Below are positions 20,771 through 28,800 of a stretch of DNA of 64,000 nt, piece by piece. The notes below the pieces were generated by a model that did not search any database, had not been told where the DNA came from, and saw only the letters and a list, made by a program, of their open reading frames with translations. Made by a program: the position numbers and the translations under genes. Origin of the DNA: Pirellulaceae bacterium (lineage in GTDB: Bacteria; Planctomycetota; Planctomycetia; Pirellulales; Pirellulaceae); contig BPJU01000019.1 of assembly GCA_026004775.1 (NCBI GenBank), positions 21,471 to 85,470 of the forward strand. The letters run 5' to 3'. The stretch's first letter is position 1; each line of letters begins with the position of its first letter.

Positions 20771-21116
20771 ACGTGTGCTCCTCCACTAGCCTCCTGGCAC
20801 CTGGGCTTGGCTCCAGAGCCGGTCTGCCACGCCGGTCGTTTGCCGAGTACTTCGGGGGGCCTTCCAGCCGCACTGTGAAGGCGGACCAGCGCTCTATTGT
20901 TTGTTCCCGGCAGGCAGCAAAAAGTTCACCGAAACCAACAGCATAACCCACATGATCGGGGTTGCCTAGTTTAACTTTTGCAAAACATCGGGCCGATTGT
21001 AGCGCTGGTCCGGCCGGAGGTGCAGGTTTTGCACGGTGGGGTGGCCAAGCGGGGTGCGGCTTGAGCTGGCTGGGCGATGCCCTTGGGTAGCGCCCCAACT
21101 GATCGCAATACAATGC
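20771..21116. other. Intergenic region upstream of the MoxR operon
   Basis: About 350 bases without a credible gene. It should hold the promoter of the 18.7 kb minus-strand operon, but I see no convincing -35/-10 pair. The only open frame here (minus, 20625-21113) is Pro/Ala/Arg-rich and overlaps the MoxR start, so I treat it as a shadow. Confidence 0.5.
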
Positions 21117-21147
21117 AAGCGGGCCACCGTCTTGCGGTGGCCCGCTT
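21117..21147 (-). terminator. Perfect 13-bp hairpin, likely terminator of the 21186-21755 gene
   Basis: Two perfect 13-base arms (AAGCGGGCCACCG and its complement) separated by a 5-base loop, 39 bases after the stop of the small secreted protein gene. There is no strong T run behind it on the minus strand, so Rho-independent termination is probable but not certain. Confidence 0.65.
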
Positions 21148-21185
21148 CACATCAGGCGTCGCGTCGCTTCCTGCCTACCCGAATT

Positions 21186-21755
21186 TCAGTAGGGAACGGG
21201 CACGTCGACATTGCCCACCATGTGGAAGTGGTTGTGGTCGATGTAGATGACTTCGACCGCATCTTCGTCGCGGATGGTGTGAGGCACCGGCCAGCCGACG
21301 CGGATCGTTTCGGTGTAATAGACGGTGCACTTGTAGTGGACATGGTGCAGTTGGGCCGGGCCGATCAGGGGCACGAAGCGTGGCGGATCAACGTAGTCGG
21401 CAATCTTTTCCTTCACGATCCGAACGTTCGAGCGCTGGACCTCATACAGGAACGGCAGACCACCTTGTACCGGCTTGGCACGCTCCAGGGCCCGCATCAC
21501 TTCGTCGTCCGACGGCGGATCGAGCCCGACGTCTGGACCTCCGGCTTCCAGCGGAGGCAGCACCGGTACCCGGCCGTACCGCTCATGATGCCAGGCTTGA
21601 TCCTCTTCCAACTTCTGGAAGTAAGGGCTTACCGGAATCGGAACCCCAACGAAACCCAGATCCGGCCCGGACGTGATGCCCACACATCCGATGCAGGCGG
21701 CCGATCCGATGGAAAGTCCCAGGGCGAGCATCCAGTGGCGAAGTCTAGTAACCAT
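21186..21755 (-). CDS. Small secreted or lipoprotein of unknown function
   Basis: 189 residues. The N-terminus is a signal sequence ending in SAACIGC, with two cysteines that could serve as a lipidation site, though neither fits the lipobox perfectly. The C-terminal half is unusually rich in His, Tyr and Pro (LHHVHYKCTVYYTETIRVGW, then IYIDHNHFHMVGNVDVP), a pattern I associate with planctomycete-only exported proteins. The His cluster could bind metal. No neighbours on the same strand are close enough to suggest an operon. A strong hairpin follows the stop. Confidence 0.7.
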   Translation of the reverse strand: MVTRLRHWMLALGLSIGSAACIGCVGITSGPDLGFVGVPIPVSPYFQKLEEDQAWHHERYGRVPVLPPLEAGGPDVGLDPPSDDEVMRALERAKPVQGGLPFLYEVQRSNVRIVKEKIADYVDPPRFVPLIGPAQLHHVHYKCTVYYTETIRVGWPVPHTIRDEDAVEVIYIDHNHFHMVGNVDVPVPY

Positions 21756-22003
21756 GGGTTTACCTCGAACGCTGCGACGCCTTGTACTACGTTAACCGGA
21801 GGGCTGGCTCGAGGAGCGGCCGCCTTCCCGACTGACACTATTAGTTATCGTGCGAAACTTTGCGGAACTTGCGGGTTTTTCCGGTTAATACAAGAAAATC
21901 AGCCGAGCCACCGGAAGCGGTTCCATGCAGGCAGCTCACCCTGTGTCCGGCGCGAAGGTGCTGGCGACGGTCCAAAAAGATCATGCTTTCCAGGCGAACC
22001 TCA

Positions 22004-22038
22004 AAAACAAAAGCCCCGTGGGGTGTGTCCCACGGGGC
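22004..22038 (-). terminator. Rho-independent terminator of the BON-domain gene
   Basis: A 10-bp GC stem (GCCCCGTGGG with its complement; 22013-22022 and 22029-22038) with a 6-base loop. Read on the minus strand it is followed by TTTTGTTTTTG. It lies 30 bases beyond the stop of the BON protein gene at 22068, and fits a classical terminator. Confidence 0.88.
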
Positions 22039-22067
22039 GGAGCTTCGCCGGTATTTAGCGCAGCGCG

Positions 22068-23390
22068 TTATTTGCTCTTGAAGTCCAACTGCCACCAGCC
22101 GTCATCCCATTCCAGCGTCACTTTGCGCCAGCCGAGGGGCACCTGCGGGTAGGGATAAAACGGCCCGATGTATGGCCAGGCGGCCGGCGAGTACTGTTTC
22201 GGGTAAGTGACGGCCGCGTAGTTCGGATAGGCCGCATAGCTTGGCCAGGCATAGTTGGGTAGCTGGGGATGATCGTAGCGTACTTGAGCAATGCCTCCGG
22301 TGACGGCCCCATAACCGGCAGCGATGGGCTGTGCGGCCGGCAGGGCTGCTTGAGGCTGGTAGTTGTAGTACACGGCGGAAGGTACCGGCACCACAGCCAT
22401 CGGAGCCACGGGCTGGGCCAAAGGCTGGGCGTTCGGTTGGGGGGTGGCGGAAAGGACCGACTGCGGTAACGGCTGAAGCGCTGGCTCCGGGGATGGGACC
22501 AAAGGCGGTTGCTGAGCCGCAGGCGACGTGGAGGGCTGGATTCGATTCGCCACATTCGGCTGGGCGGGTGCCGGCTGTGCCACCGGGGTCGACTCGGGCA
22601 TCACGCGGCGGCGAGCCGAGTCAGCCGTGGTAGATACCGTCTGGAACGAAGCCATGGGAGGTTCGATGCGGATCATATCGACCACTTGGTAGACGCCCGG
22701 CACGCGGCGAGCCACCTCTAGGGCCAGCGTCTTCTGTTCGGCCTCCGGAACGTATCCGTCAAGAATCACCGTGCCGTCCTGCACGCGCATATCCAATCGG
22801 AACCCGTGGAGTTGGCCGGCCTGTTTGTATTGCTGGAGCCGATCGTAAATCTGGCGTGCGATCTGCTCGTCACTAATCACCGGGCGCGCCGGCGGCGCCT
22901 GCGGTGGTGCGGCTGCCTCGATATGTACCGGGGGTACTGCCGGTTGCGAAGCCGCAGGCGTGGGGTTGGCGGCCGGAGCCGCGGAGTTGGATGGCGGCAA
23001 CATGCTGTCGGCTTCCGGACGGCTCGGGTGGCGTTCGGCGCGGGCCGACTTCAGCGGATTGGTAAACAACGGCTGTTCGGTGGATGTCCGCGTGGCGGAG
23101 GTAGCCGGTGCCTGGACCTGCAGGTCGTTGACGACTTGCTTGACACCGGACGTTTTCTGAGCCACTTCCAAAGCCAGCGCTTGCTGTTCGCGTGAGGCCA
23201 CCCTTCCTTTCATCAACACCGTGCCATCCTCGACCGTCAGGTCAATCTTGAAGCCGCGCAGCTTGCCGGCTGCTTGAAGCGCTTTGAGTTCCGTGACGAT
23301 CTTCTGAGCGATTTGCTGGTCGTCGGCACGCAGCCCCCCTGGGGTCATAGCCGCCAGCGCGATCACTAATCCGAAAACCATTCGTCGCAT
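22068..23390 (-). CDS. Secreted protein with two BON domains and a Pro/Gln-rich linker
   Basis: I chose the ATG at 23390: AGGAGG sits 6 bases upstream, and it gives a signal peptide (MRRMVFGLVIALAAMTPGGLRA). The frame is open 74 codons further back without sign of coding. 440 residues. BON domain 1 about 25-88 (DLTVEDGTVLMKGRVASREQ), BON domain 2 about 165-235 (DMRVQDGTVILDGYVPEAEQ). Both keep the strand-turn-Gly and the following VVNDLQV or VVDMIRI strand. Between and after them are Pro/Ala/Gln linkers; the C-terminus is Tyr/Pro-rich and ends DDGWWQLDFKSK. BON domains bind membranes or ligands in the periplasm; partner unknown. Confidence 0.85.
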   Translation of the reverse strand: MRRMVFGLVIALAAMTPGGLRADDQQIAQKIVTELKALQAAGKLRGFKIDLTVEDGTVLMKGRVASREQQALALEVAQKTSGVKQVVNDLQVQAPATSATRTSTEQPLFTNPLKSARAERHPSRPEADSMLPPSNSAAPAANPTPAASQPAVPPVHIEAAAPPQAPPARPVISDEQIARQIYDRLQQYKQAGQLHGFRLDMRVQDGTVILDGYVPEAEQKTLALEVARRVPGVYQVVDMIRIEPPMASFQTVSTTADSARRRVMPESTPVAQPAPAQPNVANRIQPSTSPAAQQPPLVPSPEPALQPLPQSVLSATPQPNAQPLAQPVAPMAVVPVPSAVYYNYQPQAALPAAQPIAAGYGAVTGGIAQVRYDHPQLPNYAWPSYAAYPNYAAVTYPKQYSPAAWPYIGPFYPYPQVPLGWRKVTLEWDDGWWQLDFKSK

Positions 23391-23832
23391 GGGTCCCCTC
23401 CTGAGGTAAACTCCTATCCGCGTGCGGCTCGCATCGTCCGGCTCCCAGCTCGGCGGACCATTGCTGGCCAGGCCGCGCTGACGGTTCAAGGAAGCCTGTA
23501 CGGGACGCAGTGACGGTGCTCGAGCCAACCCGGTCGGCGCACCAAGCATCATAGGGTCGAAGCTCGAAAAGCAACGCCGTCGCACCTGGCAGCCGATCCG
23601 GCTGCGGCGCACGCCGTGCTTCCAAGAGCGACTACCCGCATATCATTTTCGGATAAGATCGACGGCGAAGGGTAGGTTTTTTTCGATTTTGCCACACCCA
23701 CCGGTGGCTCCCAAAACAACGGATATGCCGCATTGTTGTACTGTCTTACCTGTTCTGCCGCGCCAAGCATTTCCGTTGTGCACCGGAACGTGTGCGGGAT
23801 AGAGCGAGAGAACGCCTACCATCCGGGCTGGA
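23391..23832. other. Intergenic region upstream of the BON-domain gene
   Basis: About 440 bases. No frame here has a ribosome site or family resemblance. An AT-rich patch at about 23640-23700 is the likeliest promoter area for the BON gene on the minus strand, but I cannot define boxes with confidence. Confidence 0.45.
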
Positions 23833-24138
23833 TCAGTTATTGGTACCGCTCGGATAAAATGGCGGCTCCCCAACTTGGGTTAGCTCCTGCCGCTCCCAAG
23901 TGGCCGCCAGCGTGAGCCCGGCGTAGGCCAAAGCACTTAACACCCAGCAGCTGTCCCGATGCCCCAAACCAACCAGCGTGCAGGCTCCCACACACACAAG
24001 ACAAGCCGTGTACAGCCTGTGAAACCAGAGCCACCGGCATTCGCTCGCCGCACGGCCGGCCACCAGGGCCGTTGTTCCACCGACCGCCAAAACCAGGCTC
24101 AATGCAGCCCAACAGACGCTTGGCAATGACGTGAGCAT
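23833..24138 (-). CDS. Small three- or four-helix membrane protein, unknown
   Basis: About 101 residues from the ATG at 24138, which has AAGGAG 9 bases upstream; the open frame starts at 24291 but the extra 51 residues are not credible. Hydrophobic segments at about 5-26, 37-55 and 62-82 (VCWAALSLVLAVGGTTALVA; ACLVCVGACTLVGLG; VLSALAYAGLTLAAT). C-terminal tail hydrophilic. I do not recognise a family. Cys content is high for a membrane protein (five). Stands alone between the BON gene and the thioredoxin-like gene, all on the minus strand. Confidence 0.6.
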   Translation of the reverse strand: MLTSLPSVCWAALSLVLAVGGTTALVAGRAASECRWLWFHRLYTACLVCVGACTLVGLGHRDSCWVLSALAYAGLTLAATWERQELTQVGEPPFYPSGTNN

Positions 24139-24424
24139 CCGTGCACACTCCTTTGCTAGGGCCCGCCCGACCGCGGCACGCGGTTGTAACGCCAAAGCTT
24201 CGGGCACCGACAACTTCTGCAACTGGCATGCCATGGTGCCCGCATGCCTCGCTCCGAATCGATGTTTCTGGCAGCCCGGTGATAATGCCACAATGGTTTG
24301 GCCACTTTTGCGGCTTGACCGGTTTAGAGGGGCTGATTGGGGGCTGACGGCCCGAAAGCGGACTCAGCTCGTTCCCGGTTGGTAAAAATTACAAGGCACT
24401 TAGCTGGCAAGGGGCCCGGGCTCG

Positions 24425-26308
24425 TTAGCGAAGCAACGGTTCGAGCGTCTTTTCCAGCTCGTTAATGCGGGCGTTACGATCGGCCATCACGCCTCGCCGA
24501 TCGACAACGAATATGGTGGGCAGAGTCAGGATCCCCATCTGTTCGGCCAGTGGGCCGTCCAAGCCGCCCGGCTCGCGCACCACGGGGCCGGGAAAGCGAT
24601 ATTGGCGTTGCAGGTTCTGGAAGGCTGTCGAGTCGGTATCCAGATTCACGCCGATGACAACCAGGCCATTGCGGGCATACTTATTGGCCAAATTCTGGAG
24701 CGTGGACAGGTCTTGCCGGCATGGCTCGCACCAACTGGCCCAGTAGTAGACGACCAACACTTTGCCGCGAAGCGACGCGGTATCCAGCGGTCGACCGTCG
24801 GTGGTGTTGGCTCGGAACTGGAACGGTTGACCTTCTGATTGCAGGCGGCGTCTTGCACCGGCAGCCTTGGCGGCGACCTCGGCCTTGGGGAAGTCGTCCA
24901 CTACGCGGCGATACCACTGGAGCGCTTGTGTTTCGTCACCCGAAAATTCGTAGGCCATAGCGATCTGCAGCATCGCTTCAGCCACCTCGATGCTTTTCGG
25001 GAAGCGCTCGACTAGCGCTTTGAGTTTGCCGAGCCAGGCATCGTGGATCGCTCCGTAGTCGGCGCTTTCCGATTGGAGCTGTTGCGTATATTCAGCCATC
25101 AGCAGGCGGAAAGTCGCGAACGCGAGCAGGTCTTCGTCGGCCGTTTCGCGTTCCAGACGGTCGACGATTGCCTTCAGCCGAGCGACGCCGTCCGGGTAGG
25201 CTCCCGATTGGACAGCCACGCTTACCGTGTCGACCAGTTGCCGGTACCAGAGCAGGCGTTCTTCCGGTTTTTCGGCCAGACGGGCGATCTGTTCGACAAT
25301 GTCGGCTCGGCGCGCGTGTAGTTGGCCGGCTGCTGTGCCGGCAGCTTCTGCCAACTGCCGGTCGATTTCGTCCAGATCACTTACCAGTTTCTGAAGCGAC
25401 CGCAAATCGGCAGGGGCCGGCACATTGTCCGGGGTTCTGGCGGCCAGAGAAACCGGTAAGAATATGCTCGTCGGCTCACCGCTTACCAATGCGGCGGGAA
25501 GATCCACCAAACGCCAGGCATCGCCCGAGCGGATAAGGGTGCCGATCGGCAGTTGCGAGCTTTTCCCGTCGGTTTCGATGACGGCAGCCACATGGTCGTA
25601 AAAGTAGATATCGGCCGTCGCTCCGTTGGTGCCTTGAGCCAGCACGCTGGGCAGGCCCCCGCCGAAGAAGACCCACCGTGTGTTGCGTGCGACCAGATTC
25701 TGTTGGCGTGCCAGCCGATCGAAGTCGGCTGCCGCCTGGGCGATCCGACGGCGTAATTCTTCGGTGCGCACGCTGCCCAGACCGAGCTGCGTAAGTTCGC
25801 TTTCGGCCAGCAACAGCCGGCGGAATCGCAGCGGGTCGCGGTCTCGGAGAGCCGCAACCACTTCGGCCGTTACCTCCTCCGGTGAAATCACTTTCCAATA
25901 GTCGATGCGTCCATCTTCGTCCGTGTCGATTCCCCAGCGAGTGCCGGCGGTGCCCAGCCACCGATACTGGTCGGCTTTTTGATTGAAGTCCGAGTCGATA
26001 TCGCGGTAGACTTCCACTCCGTCGCGGAAGTAACACCAGCGGTCGACTTTGTTGTCGCCGTTGGTATCATCGAATCGTCGCAGAATCTGCCCGGTGGCCG
26101 TTCGCACCACCCAACTGGTCACCCCGTCTGCCGTTTCTGCTTCGATGGTGCACGTTTTCTGCTCTTCGGCCGTCGGTCGATCGTAGTCGACATCCGATTG
26201 GATCGGGACCAACTGGAGAGCGAAGTCCACGGTGGGCTTCTGCGACCAGGCGTCCGCGACAGGCCAACAGACGATCAGGCATCCGATGCACACAACCCAT
26301 TTTTTCAC
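24425..26308 (-). CDS. Secreted TlpA/ResA-like thioredoxin with N-terminal Ca-binding-type Asp repeats
   Basis: The GTG at 26308 has AAGGAG 7 bases upstream and opens a signal peptide (VKKWVVCIGCLIVCWPVADA), so I reject the 90 upstream residues. 627 residues. N-terminal region has three Asp-rich loops of the type D-x-N-x-D-x-x-x-D (DDTNGDNKVDRW, DIDSDFNQKADQY, DTDEDGRIDYW), like thrombospondin-3 or EF-hand loops. The middle is helical and TPR-like (about 290-490). The C-terminal 140 residues form an AhpC/TSA-thioredoxin fold with W-C-E-P-C and a cis-Pro strand (LTLPTIFVVDRRG). It probably acts as a periplasmic disulfide oxidoreductase. Substrate unknown. Confidence 0.85.
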   Translation of the reverse strand: MKKWVVCIGCLIVCWPVADAWSQKPTVDFALQLVPIQSDVDYDRPTAEEQKTCTIEAETADGVTSWVVRTATGQILRRFDDTNGDNKVDRWCYFRDGVEVYRDIDSDFNQKADQYRWLGTAGTRWGIDTDEDGRIDYWKVISPEEVTAEVVAALRDRDPLRFRRLLLAESELTQLGLGSVRTEELRRRIAQAAADFDRLARQQNLVARNTRWVFFGGGLPSVLAQGTNGATADIYFYDHVAAVIETDGKSSQLPIGTLIRSGDAWRLVDLPAALVSGEPTSIFLPVSLAARTPDNVPAPADLRSLQKLVSDLDEIDRQLAEAAGTAAGQLHARRADIVEQIARLAEKPEERLLWYRQLVDTVSVAVQSGAYPDGVARLKAIVDRLERETADEDLLAFATFRLLMAEYTQQLQSESADYGAIHDAWLGKLKALVERFPKSIEVAEAMLQIAMAYEFSGDETQALQWYRRVVDDFPKAEVAAKAAGARRRLQSEGQPFQFRANTTDGRPLDTASLRGKVLVVYYWASWCEPCRQDLSTLQNLANKYARNGLVVIGVNLDTDSTAFQNLQRQYRFPGPVVREPGGLDGPLAEQMGILTLPTIFVVDRRGVMADRNARINELEKTLEPLLR

Positions 26309-26594
26309 GTGCCTGCTCCTTGTTGCGGTTGCGAGGTTTTTGTGGGGGATTCTGTTCGTGTCGCCGATAACCGGGTAAAGTTCGGTCGTGTAAGTACCGT
26401 GCCTATTATGGGCGACGGGCTGGGGTTTGACCAACAGCAGTTTTTCGATCGTGGGGGGCAGGTGGGCATGGCTGACGATCGGTTGATTGTGGGGTGACCG
26501 GCTGTGTGGTCGATCCGTGCGGGGCATAGTCCGTTTCAGAACCGGTCTGGACAGGTAGTGTGGTGTCTTTACAATCAAGAAAGAGTGCGACCGG

Positions 26595-26622
26595 AGCGTT
26601 GCATCGTGAGCGTTGCATCGTG
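26595..26622. repeat. Tandem 14-bp repeat upstream of tRNA-Ile
   Basis: The 14-mer GAGCGTTGCATCGT occurs twice head to tail, followed by GTGATGCA, which makes a short inverted repeat with the last TGCATC. It lies 50 bases before the tRNA-Ile gene in the 364-base spacer (26309-26672), which otherwise holds no gene. Confidence 0.75.
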
Positions 26623-26672
26623 TGATGCACGGGGTGGTTCACGATGGTGCCTGGTCGCGGGTCGGTTTGTAA

Positions 26673-26746
26673 GGGCGCATAGCTCAGTTGGTTAGAGCGC
26701 GTCGCTGATAACGACGAGGTCCGAAGTTCGAATCTTCGTGCGCCCA
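26673..26746 (+). tRNA. tRNA-Ile (anticodon GAT)
   Basis: A 74-base cloverleaf: acceptor GGGCGCA paired with TGCGCCC, D-arm GCTC/GAGC, anticodon stem CGTCG/CGACG with loop CTGATAA, T-arm CGAAG/CTTCG. CCA is not encoded. The 3' 21 bases are part of the 23-bp attachment site of the integrated element to its right, which restores the tRNA sequence. Confidence 0.96.
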
Positions 26747-28041
26747 TTCTCTATCTTCCGCAGCTTGCCTATCTTTACAACGGCTTGCGACATAATGCGT
26801 TGACTCATCAGCACTTGCGCCGATCGGCTGCTGTTCGTTGCGAAAGTCTGCGAAAGGCTGCTGCGCCGCGTTTTGCGCCTCTAGTGCGCCGCTTTTTGCG
26901 CCGCCTTTTTGTACCCCATAGGCCGCCCGCTGAAAGTCTTCCTCACGCACTTGTAGGTAGTGCCGTTCGGCCACGTCCGGGCTGTGCCCAAGCCAGGCTG
27001 TTAAGACGTGCTGCGGGTATTCGGCCGCCAACTCGGTAGCGCGGCTTGCCCGTAGGTTGTGGAACAGCCTGGGCCAGGGTTGCAGGCCAGCACGCTTGAC
27101 GATCCGCAGAAACTGCGTCCGCATATTGCACGCCTTCCAGCTTTGCACGCCCCGCGTCCGATACCGCGGGGCTTCGACTACGTAGACACTGCCGTCGGCC
27201 GCCTGGGCGAACGCCTCAGCCAAAATCTCCCGAAGCTCTGGGAATAACGGCACTATCCGGGTGGCCTTCCCCGCATGGTGTTCCGTCTTGGGGCTGTGGA
27301 CCACGATGCGACCGCGATCCCATAACACGTCTTCCCAACGTAACGAAAGCACTTCGGACGGGCAGCGCAAGCCGCCGTAGCGGCATAGTGCCACGATAAC
27401 ACGCCACGTTGGATTGCAAGCCTCGAGCAGCCGGGCGGTTTCCTCTCTCGTTATGAACCGCTTGCGCTCCGGGTTTGGGGTGGCCGACGCCTTCACGGCC
27501 GCGAACGGGTTCGTAGTTGCCAGCCGCCGCAGCATCGCGTCGCCCCACAATTGCCTGGCGATGCGGATATGCTTATGCACCGTTGCCGAAGCCAGGCCGC
27601 GCCTGGTCAGCCACAACCGGTAATCCTCCGCATCGGCCGCCGTAATCTGGTCCACGTACCGATCGGCACCGAAGTACTCCACCAACGCCTTCATCGGGCC
27701 TTGCCAGGCTTCGCGAGTCGATTGCTTGACGTCCGACGAACGCCGCTTCGATGTACCCCTGGACAAAATCGCCCAGCGTTGCGCGCTGGCGCGCCTCACA
27801 CAGGCCAACCCGGGCCAGCTTGTCCCGAAGGCTGTCGTCGATGCTGCCCAAGCCACCGGGCCGTATCCGCGTCCAACGGGGCGCCGGCACACTTGGCCGC
27901 CACGATATGCTCGATGCGGCACTTGATGCTTTCCGCCACCCGTAGCGAAACTTTCCCGAGCCGCACCGTCCGCCGAATTCCGTTGTTGTCCACGAACAGC
28001 AGCCGCCGATTGCCGCGCCGATCCGTTGCGATGCTTGCCAT
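26684..28041 (-). pseudogene. Tyrosine site-specific integrase, with two frameshifts
   Basis: The ATG at 28041 (AGGAG 8 bases upstream) opens a typical N-terminus (MASIATDRRGNRRLLFVD). Reading continuity requires two 1-base changes: near 27850, from ADTARWLG to the frame with SIDDSLRDKLA, and near 27747, from VQGYIE to the frame with RRSSDVKQST. After that the catalytic domain is intact to 26684: Arg in GLRCPSEVLSL, H-x-x-R in LFHNLRAS, then LGHSPDVAERHY with the nucleophile Tyr. The end of the frame runs through attL into the antisense of tRNA-Ile, giving the tail WAHEDSN-FGPRRYQRRALTN. Either the gene is broken or the read has two small errors. Confidence 0.85.
26726..26748. other. attL (left attachment site, inside tRNA-Ile)
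   Basis: A 23-bp copy starting GTTCGAATCTTCG and ending CGCCCATT. It covers the T-loop, the 3' side of the T-stem, the acceptor 3' strand and two flanking bases of the tRNA-Ile gene. It matches 34523-34545 exactly; flanking bases differ on both sides. Confidence 0.92.
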
Positions 28042-28103
28042 GTTACGTGCTCCTATCGAAAGCCTCTTCCGCCGACCACGCTGTCGGCCGCCTGGCGTTG
28101 CGG

Positions 28104-28561
28104 TCAATTATCGCCGATCCAACGGCCGTACCAAACCGGAAAACACACAAACCGACAACCCCGACACTCCGCCCGGATGCTTTGGCCGTTGTGGATACCG
28201 TAAGAGTCCCAGAGCCGGCAACCGCACCGCGGGCAGCGTTCGGTCGCCGCAATCCACTGCCGCACTTTGTCGGTTTGCCACGGCGGGGGCGGGGGCGGGT
28301 AGTCGTTGTCATCGCCCCCCGGGGGCCGCTCGGGGCGGAATCGTTGCGGGGCGAATCCGCCGCCTGGGCGCCCGGGGCGGGGCTGCCTCCCCGGGGGCCA
28401 CTCAGGCCGCCGGCCGCGTTGCGTCCCTGAACGGGGGCAGGGGCGGCTTCCGCCGGGTCGGCCATCGGGCCGCCTTGGGCCGCTTCCGCCGTTCGTTGAC
28501 AATACCCCGCATCGGTTACGTCTGGAATCTGCTGCTGAGTCCATAGGGTACGGTACGCCAT
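28104..28561 (-). pseudogene. Pro-rich zinc-ribbon protein, apparently frameshifted
   Basis: The C-terminal frame (stop 28104) encodes a clear zinc ribbon: C-P-R-C-G, 18 residues, then C-R-G-C, ending WYGRWIGDN. Upstream, the frame with coding character is another one, starting at the ATG at 28561 (MAYRTLWTQQQIPDV, with a purine-rich ribosome site) and running through an Ala/Pro/Gly linker. The two join if one base is missing in a run of six G near 28318. If the join is real the product has about 150 residues. Similar small zinc-ribbon proteins sit beside integrases in planctomycete elements. Function unknown. Confidence 0.5.
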
Positions 28562-28587
28562 AGAAATTTCCCCCCCACCGTCTTCCG

Positions 28588-28800
28588 TATGGAAACGTGG
28601 ACACAACGCGCAAGTTGTTGTGGCGCAAGCACTTTTGTTTCCATTGCCGATTTTTGGACGCTAATGGAAACAAGAACGCTCCCGGATTCCCGTTGGGCAG
28701 TTTCCTTGTGTCCACGAGCGTCCAAAATGCCGCCTGGAAACAAAAGTGCTTGTGGCGCAAGGGTTTAGCGTTTGTTTCCATGCGTCCACGGCGTTAACCG
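28588..28800. repeat. Cluster of inverted and direct repeats in the element, possible origin or operator
   Basis: Two 18-base arms (CAAGCACTTTTGTTTCCA at 28626-28643 and its complement at 28735-28752) enclose about 90 bases. A 12-base direct repeat TTGTGGCGCAAG occurs at 28618-28629 and 28750-28761. An 11-base inner inverted repeat (TTTTGGACGCT and its complement) and several GTTTCC / GGAAAC / GTCCAC words recur. The spot is between the zinc-ribbon gene and the end of the ATPase gene. Confidence 0.7.

Noticed and set aside
26684..26748. Conserved-looking integrase C-terminus WAHEDSN-FGPRRYQRRALTN as a functional domain
   Set aside because: It is the translation of the tRNA-Ile antisense, so conservation comes from the tRNA and not from protein selection.
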